Position numbers and translations under genes: made by a program | Assembly: GCF_001187865.1 (NCBI RefSeq) | Contig: NZ_LGIT01000009.1 | Span: 806,001-870,000 of the forward strand | Direction: 5' to 3' | DNA length: 64,000 nt | Origin: Klebsiella sp. RIT-PI-d | Lineage (GTDB): Bacteria > Pseudomonadota > Gammaproteobacteria > Enterobacterales > Enterobacteriaceae | The notes under the pieces: model-generated | What the model was told of the DNA's origin: nothing | Databases searched by the model: none | What the model saw: the letters and a program-made list of their open reading frames with translations, nothing else | Shown here: piece after piece, positions 8,626-20,128 of the stretch | Layout: each line of letters begins with the position of its first letter | Numbering within the stretch: the stretch's first letter is position 1

Positions 8626-9489
8626 TTAATCGCCTAATTCTGTTGCCTTTTTGTTCAGCAACCGTGCTGCACGCCAGTAAACCAGCAGCATCAATCCCAT
8701 GACTACCGTTAAGGTAATGCTGGTGGCCGAGCCGAACGGCCAGTCACGAATATTCAGGAACTGACTCTTAATAATGTTACCGATCAGCAAGTTTTTCGCC
8801 CCGCCCATTAAGTCAGAAACGTAAAACAGACCCATGGCGGGCAGCATTACCAGCAGGCAGCCGGCAATAATTCCCGGCATGGTCAGCGGCAATATGATTC
8901 GAAAGAACGTTTGGGCCTTATTAGCACCCAAATCTTTCGCGGCCTCAAGCAGCGGTTTATCAAGCTTCTCAATGCTGGAGTACAGCGGCATCACCATAAA
9001 CGGCAGAAGAATATAGACCAGGCCAATGATCACCGCGCTGGGGGTAAACATGATGCGGATCGGCGTGTCAATCACGCCCAGCCAGAGCAAAAACTCGTTC
9101 AGATACCCTTTAGTGCTGAGAAATATTTTCAGACCATAGATACGGATCAAAGAATTGGTCCAGAAAGGGACAATCAGCAAGAAGAGCAATAACGGCCGGA
9201 CTTTGGCAGGCAACCTTGCCAGAAACCAGGCGAAGGGATATCCCAGCACCAGGCAGGCGACAGTGGCAATCAGCGCCATATTAAGAGAGTGCAGTAGCAC
9301 CTGGAAATAGAGCGGATCCAGCAGCCGGGTGTAGTTATCCAGCGTAAAAACCAGCTTAACGAAATTAGTATCGTCGCGGGTCAAAAAGCTGGTGCCGATG
9401 ATCATCAGGTTGGGCAAAAAAACAAAGATCACAAGCCAACCTACGACAGTGGCAATTACCACATTCTGGAATTTACTGGTGTTCTTCAT
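8626..9489 (-). CDS. potB: Spermidine/putrescine ABC transporter permease PotB
   Basis: Inner-membrane permease of the polyamine importer, 287 aa from the ATG at 9489 ([11 protein letters not shown]). This start overlaps the potA stop by 17 bases and has GGGAGG upstream. The body matches E. coli PotB closely ([44 protein letters not shown]). The C-terminus is unusual: after RLLNKK it reads ATELGD instead of the four residues that normally overlap the potC start. This is because potC is no longer downstream and 6.6 kb of foreign DNA begins at the stop codon. Confidence 0.96.
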   Translation of the reverse strand: MKNTSKFQNVVIATVVGWLVIFVFLPNLMIIGTSFLTRDDTNFVKLVFTLDNYTRLLDPLYFQVLLHSLNMALIATVACLVLGYPFAWFLARLPAKVRPLLLFLLIVPFWTNSLIRIYGLKIFLSTKGYLNEFLLWLGVIDTPIRIMFTPSAVIIGLVYILLPFMVMPLYSSIEKLDKPLLEAAKDLGANKAQTFFRIILPLTMPGIIAGCLLVMLPAMGLFYVSDLMGGAKNLLIGNIIKSQFLNIRDWPFGSATSITLTVVMGLMLLVYWRAARLLNKKATELGD

Positions 9490-10609
9490 CAGCCAGCACA
9501 ACCTCCCAGCTCTCTACCCAATTAATGGCCATTTTCTGATCCAGCGAGTGATCGAAATCCGGATCGTCTTCGTTAAAGAACTCGCTGACCAGCACCATCT
9601 TGCCGTTTTCCAGCTCAACTACCGATTCCAGCGTCATGCCTTTATAGTTGCGCTCGCGGACGTAGCCAACCAGGCCTTCGACATCGCTGCCGTCGTGGAT
9701 CTCTTCGACGCGTAAATCTTCCGGACGCAGCAGGACGTTCAGATTCTGGCCCTTTTCAACGGCAAAATTAACGTCAATGTTACATTCACGTCCTTCGACG
9801 CTGGCGCGCACCCGACGCTCATCAAGGCGTTCAATCACCGTCGCATTAAAAATATTGATTTCACCGATAAAGCTTGCAACGAACAGGTTCCTTGGCTCTT
9901 CGTAGATTTCACGCGGCGTGCCATCCTGCTCAATACGTCCTTCGCGCATCACCACAATACGATCTGACATCGTCAGGGCTTCTTCCTGATCGTGGGTGAC
10001 GAAAACAAAGGTGATACCGAGCTTGCGTTGCAGGGCCTTAAGCTCGTTCTGCATCTGTTTGCGCAGTTTATAGTCCAGAGCCGAAAGAGATTCATCAAGC
10101 AGCAGCAGGCGAGGCTTATTAACCACCGCCCGTGCAATGGCGACGCGCTGCTGCTGACCACCTGAGAGCTGATGTGGTTTACGCTGGGCATAGGTTTCCA
10201 GTTGAACCATATGCAATGCCTCGTTAACGCGAGGGGCGATCTCTGCGGCAGGCGTTTTTTGCATCCGTAAGCCAAATGCTACATTTTCGAAGACGGTCAT
10301 GTGCGGAAACAGGGCGTAACTTTGAAACACCGTGTTGACATGACGATTTTCAGCCGGAACATCGGTAATATCCAGATCTTCAAGACGAATGTAGCCGGTA
10401 TCGACATTTTCCAGGCCGGCAATCAGGCGCAGAACGGTGGTTTTACCGCAGCCAGAGGGGCCAAGTAGGGTAAGGAACTCGCCGTTGTTGATGGTAAGGT
10501 TAAAATCTGCGATAACTTTCTTACCATCAAAACTTTTGTTAATTCCCGCCAGTTGCACCAGTGGTGAAAGCGAATGCGGTTGTGTATTCAATTTATGACT
10601 CTGTCCCAT
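9473..10609 (-). CDS. potA: Spermidine/putrescine ABC transporter ATPase PotA
   Basis: Cytoplasmic ATPase of the polyamine importer, 378 aa from the ATG at 10609 ([20 protein letters not shown]), the same length as E. coli PotA. The longer frame upstream adds an unrelated 21-residue stretch. Walker [10 protein letters not shown], signature LSGGQQQR, Walker [13 protein letters not shown] (here ESLSALD as in PotA, not EP) and the C-terminal regulatory domain ending [11 protein letters not shown] are present. It is first in the operon, overlaps potB by 17 bases, and is divergent from pepT. Confidence 0.97.
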   Translation of the reverse strand: MGQSHKLNTQPHSLSPLVQLAGINKSFDGKKVIADFNLTINNGEFLTLLGPSGCGKTTVLRLIAGLENVDTGYIRLEDLDITDVPAENRHVNTVFQSYALFPHMTVFENVAFGLRMQKTPAAEIAPRVNEALHMVQLETYAQRKPHQLSGGQQQRVAIARAVVNKPRLLLLDESLSALDYKLRKQMQNELKALQRKLGITFVFVTHDQEEALTMSDRIVVMREGRIEQDGTPREIYEEPRNLFVASFIGEINIFNATVIERLDERRVRASVEGRECNIDVNFAVEKGQNLNVLLRPEDLRVEEIHDGSDVEGLVGYVRERNYKGMTLESVVELENGKMVLVSEFFNEDDPDFDHSLDQKMAINWVESWEVVLADEEHQ

Positions 10610-10864
10610 GTAGACGTATCGGGACGCTGCCGATACGGGGTTTGTGATTAACCACCTTTGGGTTCTGCACATGATTAAGGGCTGGCATTCTACGGCAAAC
10701 CATTGAAATCGCCAATCCTTGATGTCGTAATGGTACGCTACCTTGATGATAACCGGGCTGGCATAACGAAAAAATTTTCGTTTGCCCGCCTAAAAGTGAC
10801 CTGACGCAATATCTCTGTTTTCGTGCTTATTGATAATGTTGTCACAAAAAGTGAGGGTGACCGC

Positions 10865-12103
10865 ATGGAAAAATTACTTGAGCGTTTTTTGCAATACGTT
10901 TCACTGGATACGCAATCGAGGCCTGGCGCACGTCAGGTACCGAGTACTGAAGGACAATGGAAGCTATTGCAGCTGCTCAAAACCCAGCTTGAGGATATGG
11001 GCCTCATCAATGTGACGTTGAGTGATAAAGGCACCCTGATGGGAACACTGCCTGCCAATGTAAAAGGCGACATTCCGGCAATCGGTTTTATTTCCCATGT
11101 CGATACGGCCCCGGACTTTAGCGGCAAAAATGTGAATCCGCAGATCATCGAAGGTTATCGCGGCGGTGACATTGCCCTGGGCGTTGGCGATGAAATTCTC
11201 TCTCCGGTCATGTTCCCGGTTTTGCATCAGATGCTGGGGCAGACGCTCATCACCACCGATGGCAAAACGCTGCTGGGCGCGGACGACAAGGCAGGCATTG
11301 CCGAAATCATGACGGCTCTGTCAGTGTTAACGGAGAATAATATTTCTCACGGTGATATTCGCGTGGCCTTTACGCCGGATGAAGAAGTAGGCAAAGGCGC
11401 TAAGCATTTTGACGTTGCTCAGTTCGACGCCCGTTGGGCCTATACCGTTGATGGCGGCGGCGTGGGCGAGCTGGAATTTGAAAATTTTAATGCCGCATCG
11501 GTGACCATTAAAATTGTGGGTAATAACGTGCATCCCGGTACGGCCAAAGGCGTAATGGTGAATGCGCTATCGCTGGCTTCCCGCATTCATGCTGACGTTC
11601 CCGCAGATGAAAGCCCTGAGCATACGGAAGGTTACGAAGGCTTTTACCATCTTACCAGTATGAAAGGCACGGTTGATCGCGCTGAAATGCATTACATCGT
11701 GCGCGATTTTGATCGCAAACAGTTTGAAGCGCGTAAGCGCAAAATGATGGAAATCGCCAAAAAAGTGGGTAAAGGGCTGCACCCGGATTGTTATATTGAG
11801 CTGATCATTGAAGACAGCTATTACAATATGCAGGAAAAGGTGAGTGAACATCCGCATATCATTGAGATCGCCAGACAGGCGATGCTTGATTGTGATATCG
11901 AACCCGATATGAAGCCTATTCGTGGTGGCACCGATGGCGCTCAGCTATCGTTCATGGGATTACCCTGCCCGAACCTGTTCACCGGGGGATATAATTACCA
12001 CGGTAAACACGAGTTTGTGTCTCTTGAAGGAATGGAAAAAGCCGTCCGGGTCATCGTACGGATTGCGGAATTAACCACAAAGCATGGCGCAAACGCGGCA
12101 TAA
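10865..12103 (+). CDS. pepT: Peptidase T (tripeptide aminopeptidase)
   Basis: 412 aa. Cytoplasmic zinc aminopeptidase of the M20 family that removes the N-terminal residue of tripeptides. Metal-binding motifs are visible: [40 protein letters not shown] and [10 protein letters not shown]. The start is the ATG at 10865, preceded by GTGAGGGTGA; the frame extends 14 codons further but lacks a ribosome site. It is divergent from potA, as in E. coli. E. coli and Salmonella pepT are induced without oxygen by FNR. TTGAT half-sites occur upstream, but I see no convincing full FNR box. Confidence 0.96.
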   Translation: MEKLLERFLQYVSLDTQSRPGARQVPSTEGQWKLLQLLKTQLEDMGLINVTLSDKGTLMGTLPANVKGDIPAIGFISHVDTAPDFSGKNVNPQIIEGYRGGDIALGVGDEILSPVMFPVLHQMLGQTLITTDGKTLLGADDKAGIAEIMTALSVLTENNISHGDIRVAFTPDEEVGKGAKHFDVAQFDARWAYTVDGGGVGELEFENFNAASVTIKIVGNNVHPGTAKGVMVNALSLASRIHADVPADESPEHTEGYEGFYHLTSMKGTVDRAEMHYIVRDFDRKQFEARKRKMMEIAKKVGKGLHPDCYIELIIEDSYYNMQEKVSEHPHIIEIARQAMLDCDIEPDMKPIRGGTDGAQLSFMGLPCPNLFTGGYNYHGKHEFVSLEGMEKAVRVIVRIAELTTKHGANAA

Positions 12104-12108
12104 TAGAG

Positions 12109-12133
12109 GCCGGGCAAGCCTGCGCCGCCCGGC
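12109..12133. terminator. Hairpin between convergent pepT and roxA
   Basis: GCCGGGC (12109-12115) pairs with GCCCGGC (12127-12133) right after the pepT stop. There is no T-run, so it is either an imperfect terminator or a REP-like 3' stabiliser shared by the two convergent genes. Confidence 0.45.
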
Positions 12134-12155
12134 AGAACAGGTAAGGCGTTACAAT

Positions 12156-13277
12156 TTAATCCTCAAAAAACCAGTAACCGCTGTTAACCAGCGCGGCCAG
12201 CATCGCGAGGAAAGAGGGATCTTCCAGCGCATCGCCGAAATGTTCAGCGGACAATACAATACGGCTGGAGAGCGCTTCGAGAGCCGGGCGGTGAGGAGAA
12301 TCGATTTTCTCGCCGTTAACAAAAACGTCGTCACCCACGCGCAGCACGCGCAAACCGCCAAGCCGGACCAGCTTATCACCCTGTTTCAGCGCATCGTAAA
12401 TTTCGTCTGGCTGGTAAGGTGGCTCCGGCGGTGCAATATCAAGTTCGTGGCGGGCCTGAGTAATAAATTCGCCGAACCACTGGTTAAAATGTTCCGGTTG
12501 ATTAATCAGATCCAGCATCATGCCGCGCAGTTTATCCAGCTCCTGAGGAAGGATATCGGCCGGACGATCGCGAGAAGGGATCTCTGGATCGCTATAACGG
12601 AAACTGCCCAGCTCGCGCTGAAGAACATAATCGGCAAAGCCACTGATCAACTCTCTGGCATTCGGCGCGTGAAAACCGACCGAGTAGTTCATTGAGTTTT
12701 CGAGTGAATACCCTTCATGCGGGAATCCCGGCGGAATGTAGAGGATATCACCCGGCTCCAGCTCTTCATCGATAATCGCCTCGAAAGGGTCGACGTGCAG
12801 CAGGTCAGGATGGGGACAATGTTGCTTCATTGCCACTTTCTCACCTACGCGCCAGCGGCGGCGGCCGGTGCCCTGAATGATAAACACATCATACTGGTCA
12901 AGATGCGGGCCTACGCCGCCACCGGGCACGGAAAAGGAGATCATTAAATCGTCCACTCGCCAGTCCGGCAGTTCGCGGAAAGGCCGCATCAGCGCTGCCG
13001 TCGGCTCATGCCATTGATTGACTGCCTGCACCAGCAGGGACCAGTCATTTTCACCGAGGTGATCGTAGCTTTCAAAAGGACCGTGACTAAGCTGCCACTT
13101 GCCTTCCTGATGACTGACCAGGCGGCTATCGACTTCACTTTCCATCGCCAGACCGGCAAGTTCGTCGGGAGAGATAGGATCGACGAAATTCGCGAAACCC
13201 CGTTTCAGTACCACCGGCCGCTTTTGCCAGTGGCGCGCAATAAAATCGGGCCAGTTTAGTGCTAATTGATAATCCAT
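12156..13277 (-). CDS. roxA: 50S ribosomal protein L16 arginine 3-hydroxylase RoxA (YcfD)
   Basis: 373 aa, the same length as E. coli YcfD. It is a 2-oxoglutarate/Fe(II) oxygenase of the JmjC/cupin type that hydroxylates an arginine of ribosomal protein L16. The iron ligands are seen in GGVGPHLDQYDVFIIQG (HxD) and the later His in YIPPGFPHEGY. The C-terminal winged-helix region (ALKQGDKLVRLGGLRVLRVG) is intact. It lies between pepT and phoPQ as in E. coli. Confidence 0.95.
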   Translation of the reverse strand: MDYQLALNWPDFIARHWQKRPVVLKRGFANFVDPISPDELAGLAMESEVDSRLVSHQEGKWQLSHGPFESYDHLGENDWSLLVQAVNQWHEPTAALMRPFRELPDWRVDDLMISFSVPGGGVGPHLDQYDVFIIQGTGRRRWRVGEKVAMKQHCPHPDLLHVDPFEAIIDEELEPGDILYIPPGFPHEGYSLENSMNYSVGFHAPNARELISGFADYVLQRELGSFRYSDPEIPSRDRPADILPQELDKLRGMMLDLINQPEHFNQWFGEFITQARHELDIAPPEPPYQPDEIYDALKQGDKLVRLGGLRVLRVGDDVFVNGEKIDSPHRPALEALSSRIVLSAEHFGDALEDPSFLAMLAALVNSGYWFFED

Positions 13278-13349
13278 AATAGTTTCCCACAGCCTCGTAA
13301 CTGAGGGGGAGTATAACGGATGCTGAACCGTTAGGGTGCAGGAGAAAAC

Positions 13350-13385
13350 ACAAAAACCCCGGCGTCAGCTATTTTGATGGCCGGG
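13350..13385 (-). terminator. Rho-independent terminator of phoPQ
   Basis: On the minus strand CCCGGCC pairs with GGCCGGGG-type bases (stem arms 13379-13385 and 13357-13363), followed by TTTTTG. The stem begins inside the last phoQ codons and contains the stop codon. Confidence 0.75.
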
Positions 13386-14831
13386 ACACTGGCGGCCAAA
13401 GACGATTTCCATGCGGGCTCCCCCCAGCGCGCTATCGTGGGTTATGATTTTACCATCATATTGCTCAACAATTTCCCGGGCCACGGAAAGCCCCACGCCC
13501 TGTCCGGGGCGCAGCGTGTCGATACGCTGACCGCGATCAAAAACCAGCTCGCGCTTATTAAGGGGAATACCAGGACCATCATCTTCAATAATAATGTGCA
13601 GATGCTCATCAGTCTGGCGGGCGGTAATCTCGACGAATTCAAGGCAATATTTACAGGCGTTGTCCAGTACATTGCCGCACACTTCCATAAAGTCATTTTT
13701 CTCCCCGACGAAACTGATTTCCGGGGAGATATCCAGCGTAATGCTCACCCCTTTACGCTGATAGACTTTATTCATTGCGGAGGTCAGGTTGTCCAGAAGC
13801 GCAGCCACCGGATGCAGTTCGCGGCTCAGCATGATATTGCCGCCGCGCATACTGGCGCGATGCAGGAAATAACCAATTTGTTGTGAGATACGGCTGATTT
13901 GATCCAGCATGACCGGTTCAGCTTCAGCTACGCTAATTTTTTCGCTGCGCAGCGAGCGCAGCGTACTTTGCAGTACGGCAAGCGGCGTTTTTAAGCTGTG
14001 GGTTAAATCAGTTAGCGTGGTGCGATATTTTTCATTACGCTCGCGTTCAGTTTTTAGCAGCCGGTTAAGATTGCGTACCAGATGCGTTAATTCACGTGTC
14101 GTTTCAGGATTTAACGCTTCACGATGATGTTCTTCGAGTTCGCGCACCTCTTTTGCCAGCGCTTCCAGCGGACGTAAACTCCACCATGCCGCGAGCCACA
14201 GCAGTGGCAGCACCAGCAGCAGATTGGCAATCAGAACATAGAAAAACCAGTTCCAGACCATATAAGAGCTTTTCAGCTCAATCGGGATGGTGTCGACAAC
14301 GACAATGGTTAAACGCGGCATTCTGGCCGTCGCCGGGTAGATATTCACCGCAACGGAATGGGTCATTTCATCATCAGGATCGGCTTCCCGATGCATTTCC
14401 TCAAGCTTATCCTGCCCCTCACGGTCATCACGCAGCAGACTGCTACTGAAATCGACATCGGCCTCAATCTCCTGGAAGCCGTTGGCCTTAAGCCAGTCGG
14501 GATGGATACGCTTTACCAGCCCCGGAAGTTTACGCTGTGCCCATAGAAGCTTTCCGTCATCATCATAGATCAGGGCGACAGACGGGCTTTGCTGGGCCAG
14601 ATTCTCCGGGAGATCGATGCTTAACGCCCCGTTTTCCCACTTCGCGAGGGTATAGAATAAATTGCTTTCGCCGCGCAGCAGACGATACGTTGTTTTATCA
14701 AAACTAACGCTGTAGCCGACCAGCGCAACCATGCCGTACGCCAGCGACAGGATCAGCACCACCGCTGCGGTGGCTAGCAAAAAGCGGATGCGTAGAGAAA
14801 GCGGCAGAAAATGCCGCAGTAGTCGTTTCAT
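13365..14831 (-). CDS. phoQ: Sensor histidine kinase PhoQ
   Basis: 488 aa inner-membrane sensor of low Mg2+, acid pH and cationic peptides. It has a first membrane helix (about residues 15-38), a periplasmic PAS-like domain with an acidic patch ([20 protein letters not shown]), and a second helix (about 190-215). The HAMP segment is followed by the phospho-acceptor His in [15 protein letters not shown] and a HATPase domain ([27 protein letters not shown]). It overlaps phoP by ATGA. The last residues ([10 protein letters not shown]) differ from E. coli, and the transcription terminator begins in them. Confidence 0.97.
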   Translation of the reverse strand: MKRLLRHFLPLSLRIRFLLATAAVVLILSLAYGMVALVGYSVSFDKTTYRLLRGESNLFYTLAKWENGALSIDLPENLAQQSPSVALIYDDDGKLLWAQRKLPGLVKRIHPDWLKANGFQEIEADVDFSSSLLRDDREGQDKLEEMHREADPDDEMTHSVAVNIYPATARMPRLTIVVVDTIPIELKSSYMVWNWFFYVLIANLLLVLPLLWLAAWWSLRPLEALAKEVRELEEHHREALNPETTRELTHLVRNLNRLLKTERERNEKYRTTLTDLTHSLKTPLAVLQSTLRSLRSEKISVAEAEPVMLDQISRISQQIGYFLHRASMRGGNIMLSRELHPVAALLDNLTSAMNKVYQRKGVSITLDISPEISFVGEKNDFMEVCGNVLDNACKYCLEFVEITARQTDEHLHIIIEDDGPGIPLNKRELVFDRGQRIDTLRPGQGVGLSVAREIVEQYDGKIITHDSALGGARMEIVFGRQCPGHQNS

Positions 14832-15502
14832 GCCGGGAGTTCGAAGCGATAGCCCTGTCCGCGCACGGTCGTAATAACCTCATGCGGATAACGCGTCTGG
14901 ATTTTTTTGCGCAGACGACCCATCAACACATCAATGGTGTGGCTTTCCCGCAGCTCGGCATCGGGATATAGCTGTAGCATCAGCGCATCTTTACTTACCA
15001 CTTTACCGTGATTACGGATCAGCGTTTCCATAATGGTATATTCAAAGGCCGTAAGCTTGATGGTTTCATCCTCAACGGATAACTCGCGTCGGGAAAGATC
15101 AACCTGAAACGGCGGCAGAGAAATGACCTGCGAAGCCAGACCGCTGTTACGCCTGAGCAGCGCCTGCATTCTGGCCACCACCTCTTCAATATGAAAAGGC
15201 TTAGTCACATAATCGTCAGCCCCTGCGCTTAATACCTCTACTTTATCCTGCCAGCCTTCGCGAGCGGTCAGCACCAGCAATGGCAGGGTAATGCTGTGAC
15301 TGCGCCAGCGGCGGATCAGCGATAAGCCGTCTTCATCCGGCAACCCCAGATCAACAATCGCAACATCAGGCAAATGCTCGCCAATATAATAATCCGCCTC
15401 ACGAGCATCTTCGGCAGCATCAACCTGATGCCCCATTTCCTGGAGTTGAACTTTCAGATGGTGACGCAGCAGGGGATTATCTTCTACAACCAGTACGCGC
15501 AT
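14828..15502 (-). CDS. phoP: Response regulator PhoP
   Basis: 224 aa OmpR-type regulator. The receiver domain has the acidic pair (VVEDN), the phosphorylated Asp in [12 protein letters not shown] and Lys in DYVTKPFH. The C-terminal winged-helix DNA-binding domain (about 130-220) includes [20 protein letters not shown] and [10 protein letters not shown]. It activates genes for Mg2+ uptake, lipid A modification and peptide resistance. An autoregulatory PhoP box lies upstream. The VirK/deacetylase cassette at 2.5-5.4 kb carries a similar box and is a possible local target. Confidence 0.97.
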   Translation of the reverse strand: MRVLVVEDNPLLRHHLKVQLQEMGHQVDAAEDAREADYYIGEHLPDVAIVDLGLPDEDGLSLIRRWRSHSITLPLLVLTAREGWQDKVEVLSAGADDYVTKPFHIEEVVARMQALLRRNSGLASQVISLPPFQVDLSRRELSVEDETIKLTAFEYTIMETLIRNHGKVVSKDALMLQLYPDAELRESHTIDVLMGRLRKKIQTRYPHEVITTVRGQGYRFELPA

Positions 15503-15531
15503 AACTTTTTCCTCACATTACGATCGGCAAT

Positions 15532-15565
15532 AGTGTAACGCAAAGAGCTAAATAGTCGTTCAACC
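15532..15565 (-). promoter_or_regulatory. PhoP box and -10 of the phoP promoter
   Basis: On the minus strand GGTTGA (15560-15565), 5 bases, and TATTTA (15549-15554) form a PhoP direct repeat. Eleven bases downstream is TACACT (15532-15537) as -10. The position and spacing parallel the autoregulated E. coli phoP promoter. Confidence 0.65.
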
Positions 15566-15572
15566 AGAAAGT

Positions 15573-15604
15573 AAAAAATGCCCTCTTTTGACGAAAAAGA
15601 GGGC
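15573..15604 (-). terminator. Rho-independent terminator of purB
   Basis: A perfect 10-bp stem, GCCCTCTTTT / AAAAGAGGGC, with a 5-base loop is followed on the minus strand by ATTTTTT. It lies 12 bases after the purB stop and ahead of the phoP promoter. Confidence 0.88.
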
Positions 15605-15615
15605 GAAAAAGAAGA

Positions 15616-16989
<1,374 letters not shown>

Positions 16990-17631
16990 TCACAACTCCG
17001 GAGTTAAATGAGCAAGAATGTGTTTGGCCTGAGTTAGCAGGCGCTTACGAGAAAACATTAGTTGCAGGCGGCCACCGCCGACCTGGTGCCAGAGCACTGC
17101 CGCGCGGATACCGGCCAGCAGCGAGGCGCGAACTTTGGCCTGAACCTGCGGGCTTTGCAGCACAGCGGGAGAGCCGGTAACCTGGATGCGAGGTCCCAGA
17201 GGACTTATCACATCGACATAAATCCCGGCCATCGCACTGAGCAGGGTTTCAGACTGTAAATCAAAATGCTCAAGCTGGCGCTGTAAGCCAGAAATGCTGT
17301 TGCCAAGGGTGTCCATTGCGCCTTTGGTGTTGGCAAGTTTGCGCTCCAGCACCATCATGCTGAGGGTATAGCGGGTGAGTTCGGCGTTAAGACCGTGACG
17401 GCTGCTGGCATTCAGTACGCCAAGCAGCGTTTCAAGACCAAGGCGCAGATTCGCTTCGCTACCACCGAAAACCCCCAGCGTTGAATCCGGGTTGAGATCG
17501 ATGATGCTGTTGAGCGAAACGTGCAGCGCGTCGCTATCGCAGTGGCCCTGATGGGCCAGTTGTTGCACCAGGCGTGCCGACTGGCAGATCCCTGCCAGCG
17601 CCAGGGTGATGTCATAATAGTTCTTCGCCAC
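16990..17631 (-). CDS. hflD: Lysogenization regulator HflD
   Basis: 213 aa. HflD is a membrane-associated protein that in E. coli binds lambda CII and lowers lysogenization; its housekeeping role is unclear. The sequence [20 protein letters not shown] through [10 protein letters not shown]-like ending is conserved. I place the start at the GTG at 17631, five bases after AAGGAG and equal to the E. coli start. An upstream GTG at 17637 overlaps the ribosome site. It lies between mnmA and purB in the usual order. Confidence 0.93.
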   Translation of the reverse strand: MAKNYYDITLALAGICQSARLVQQLAHQGHCDSDALHVSLNSIIDLNPDSTLGVFGGSEANLRLGLETLLGVLNASSRHGLNAELTRYTLSMMVLERKLANTKGAMDTLGNSISGLQRQLEHFDLQSETLLSAMAGIYVDVISPLGPRIQVTGSPAVLQSPQVQAKVRASLLAGIRAAVLWHQVGGGRLQLMFSRKRLLTQAKHILAHLTPEL

Positions 17632-17691
17632 GCTCACTCCTTGTTATCCCTGCGCATTCACGATGCACCGGGTTGACTTCATCACATGCTA

Positions 17692-18792
17692 TTAGAGCGG
17701 CAAGCGCTGCTCAATAATCCCACCGCCCAGACAGATTTCTCCGCTGTAAAAAACGGCAGACTGCCCCGGCGTTACTGCCGAAACCGGCTCGTCAAAGCGA
17801 ACCTCAATACGCTCGTCGTCCAGCGCGGTAATAGTGCAGGGGATATCGCTTTGACGGTAGCGTGTTTTTACCGTGCAGCGCAGCGTGCCACGTACCGGCT
17901 GACGATCAACCCAATGCAGCTGCTGCGCAATCAGCCCCACTGACATCAGGCGCGGATGCTCGTGACCCTGGGCAACAATCAGAATATTTTTCTCAACGTC
18001 TTTGTCCACGACATACCAGGGATCTTCACTTCCTTCTTTGGTACCGCCAATACCCAACCCTTTACGCTGGCCGAGGGTGTGGTACATCAACCCCTGATGT
18101 TGACCAATTTCCTCACCGTCAACGGTGATGATTTTTCCCGGTTGTGCAGGCAGGTAGCGGCCGAGAAACTCGCGGAATTTTCGCTCGCCGATGAAACAGA
18201 TGCCGGTAGAGTCTTTTTTCTTCGCGGTGATAAGATCCAGCTCTTCAGCAATTTTACGCACCTGCGGCTTTTCCAGTTCACCCACCGGGAACAGGCTTTG
18301 TGCAATCTGCTCATGGCCAAGGGTATACAGGAAGTAACTCTGATCTTTATTACCGTCAAGACCACGCAGCAGGCGACTTTTGCCGTCAACATCGGCACGA
18401 CGCACATAGTGGCCGGTGGCAATGTAATCTGCGCCTAAATCTTCAGCGGCAAATTCAAGGAAGGCTTTAAACTTGATCTCTTTATTACACAGAATATCCG
18501 GATTCGGCGTGCGCCCCGCTTTATACTCTTCGAGAAAATGCTCGAAGACGTTATCCCAGTATTCTGCGGCAAAATTAACGGTGTGCAGTTCAATGCCGAG
18601 CTTGTCGCAGACCGCCTGAGCGTCTGCCAGGTCGGCCGCTGCGGTACAATATTCCTCGCCATCGTCTTCTTCCCAGTTCTTCATGAACAGGCCTTCTACC
18701 TTATAGCCCTGTTGCAGGAGCAAATAAGCGGAAACAGAAGAATCGACACCGCCGGACATACCGACGATCACTTTTTTTGGGCTTTCAGACAT
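17692..18792 (-). CDS. mnmA: tRNA-specific 2-thiouridylase MnmA
   Basis: 366 aa from the ATG at 18792 ([11 protein letters not shown]). It installs sulfur at U34 of tRNA-Lys, -Glu and -Gln using ATP and persulfide relayed by TusE. The PP-loop SGGVDSSV, the first catalytic Cys in [12 protein letters not shown] and the second in [10 protein letters not shown] are present, followed by the C-terminal beta-barrel ending [13 protein letters not shown]. The frame runs 15 codons further upstream into the nudJ region without a ribosome site. Confidence 0.96.
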   Translation of the reverse strand: MSESPKKVIVGMSGGVDSSVSAYLLLQQGYKVEGLFMKNWEEDDGEEYCTAAADLADAQAVCDKLGIELHTVNFAAEYWDNVFEHFLEEYKAGRTPNPDILCNKEIKFKAFLEFAAEDLGADYIATGHYVRRADVDGKSRLLRGLDGNKDQSYFLYTLGHEQIAQSLFPVGELEKPQVRKIAEELDLITAKKKDSTGICFIGERKFREFLGRYLPAQPGKIITVDGEEIGQHQGLMYHTLGQRKGLGIGGTKEGSEDPWYVVDKDVEKNILIVAQGHEHPRLMSVGLIAQQLHWVDRQPVRGTLRCTVKTRYRQSDIPCTITALDDERIEVRFDEPVSAVTPGQSAVFYSGEICLGGGIIEQRLPL

Positions 18793-18830
18793 AGGAATAC
18801 TCACAACATTGAACTTCGAGGCGGCGTATT

Positions 18831-19307
18831 TTAGCACGCCACCCCTGACTTGACACCCTCTGTAAACGGCCAGTTAAATTCACCGATCAGGGCCAGAGGA
18901 TATTTTTGCCCTTGCTGCCAGCTACGAATACTCTCAGCCACCAGCGGTGAGCGCAGATTACTGGCAGTGAGGATTTCCTCAGCGCTGACCCACAGGCAGC
19001 GGTCAATATCGCTATCATGCGGTTCAGTAGCGCACATTTCGTTAAGCTCAATGGAGAACAGAAAGCGCAGGAACGGAGTTTTATCAGGCGCAATCCACTG
19101 ATGAAGACGAATAAAATGTTGCGGCTCTGCCACGAGCCCGGTCTCTTCCCACAGTTCGCGTCTGGCGGCCTGAACCAGCGTTTCATCCGCTTCAAGATGC
19201 CCGGCAGGCTGATTCCACAGCACTTTGCCGTTTATTGTCTCTTCGACCAGCAGGAATTTATCTTCTGCATGAACGAGGCAGGCCACGGTGACGTGAGGTT
19301 TAAACAT
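18831..19307 (-). CDS. nudJ: Nudix phosphatase NudJ
   Basis: 158 aa from the ATG at 19307 ([20 protein letters not shown]), which follows AAGGAGTTGCGC. The Nudix box lies around residues 36-58 (GHLEADE, then [10 protein letters not shown]). E. coli NudJ (YmfB) hydrolyses thiamine pyrophosphate precursor HMP-PP and other nucleotide phosphates. It keeps the same position between rluE and mnmA. Confidence 0.93.
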   Translation of the reverse strand: MFKPHVTVACLVHAEDKFLLVEETINGKVLWNQPAGHLEADETLVQAARRELWEETGLVAEPQHFIRLHQWIAPDKTPFLRFLFSIELNEMCATEPHDSDIDRCLWVSAEEILTASNLRSPLVAESIRSWQQGQKYPLALIGEFNWPFTEGVKSGVAC

Positions 19308-19349
19308 GCGCAACTCCTTAATCTTTACTGTCAAATAAGTACTAACCGG

Positions 19350-20012
19350 TTATGCGCCAGGCGCTGCGACGTCGCGCCACGCGCCGTTTTCCAGTCCGTC
19401 CAGCGTATAGTCGCCCATAGCATAGCGGATCAGGCGCAGGGTAGGGTGGCCGACATGTGCCGTCATACGCCTGACCTGACGATTACGGCCTTCATGCAGC
19501 GTCACTTTAAGCCAGCTGGTGGGAATTGATTTTCGCTCGCGAACAGGTGGATTACGCGCCCACAACCATTCAGGCTCTGTCACCTGCTCAATACCGGCGG
19601 GTAGAGTAGGGCCATCATTCAGCGTGACGCCTTCACGCAGCGCCGCCAGCGCCGCCTGAGTCGGCTCACCCTCCACCTGAACATAATAAATTTTCCCGGT
19701 GCGTTTCCCCGGCTGAGTGAGCCGGGCCTGTAATGCACCGTCATTGGTCAGGACCAGCAGCCCTTCGCTGTCACGATCGAGGCGTCCGGCAGCATACACA
19801 CCCGCCACCGGAATATAATCTTTCAACGTACTGCGCCCGGCTTCATCAGTAAACTGCGGCAGGACATCAAAGGGTTTATTGAACAGGATCACGCGCTGCG
19901 GCAGCTTTTCCCGGGGTTTTCTGGCGTTTCGCTGTGAGCTGAATCGCTTAAGGCGGTGATTTGTAACAGAAGTTTTGCGCATAGTATTTTCAGTCGTTAT
20001 CAATTGACGCAT
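19350..20012 (-). CDS. rluE: 23S rRNA pseudouridine(2457) synthase RluE
   Basis: 220 aa from the ATG at 20012 ([15 protein letters not shown]), equal to the E. coli start. It converts U2457 of 23S rRNA to pseudouridine. The catalytic Asp is in [19 protein letters not shown], and the RsuA/RluB family end motif [20 protein letters not shown] is present. A basic N-terminal extension precedes the catalytic domain. It is divergent from icd. Confidence 0.95.
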   Translation of the reverse strand: MRQLITTENTMRKTSVTNHRLKRFSSQRNARKPREKLPQRVILFNKPFDVLPQFTDEAGRSTLKDYIPVAGVYAAGRLDRDSEGLLVLTNDGALQARLTQPGKRTGKIYYVQVEGEPTQAALAALREGVTLNDGPTLPAGIEQVTEPEWLWARNPPVRERKSIPTSWLKVTLHEGRNRQVRRMTAHVGHPTLRLIRYAMGDYTLDGLENGAWRDVAAPGA

Positions 20013-20128
20013 TATAGCGTAACGATGAATGCCTTTCATGGAACCAAAGTATCAGGTAGTATTGATTGGCTTATTACAAATCATTAACAAAAATCAGTAA
20101 CAACCAGAAGCGCTCGAAGGAGAGGTGA

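Noticed and set aside
8429-8629. 66-codon + frame between the importer promoter and potB
   Set aside because: No ribosome site or recognisable content; it ends over the potB stop codon on the other strand.
10680-10864. FNR site upstream of pepT
   Set aside because: Several TTGAT half-sites occur, but no TTGAT-N4-ATCAA palindrome with acceptable match was found by eye.
12084-12695. 203-codon frame on the + strand
   Set aside because: It lies entirely antisense to roxA, which matches E. coli YcfD along its full length; a GC-rich shadow frame.
17956-18438. 160-codon + frame
   Set aside because: Shadow of mnmA on the opposite strand.
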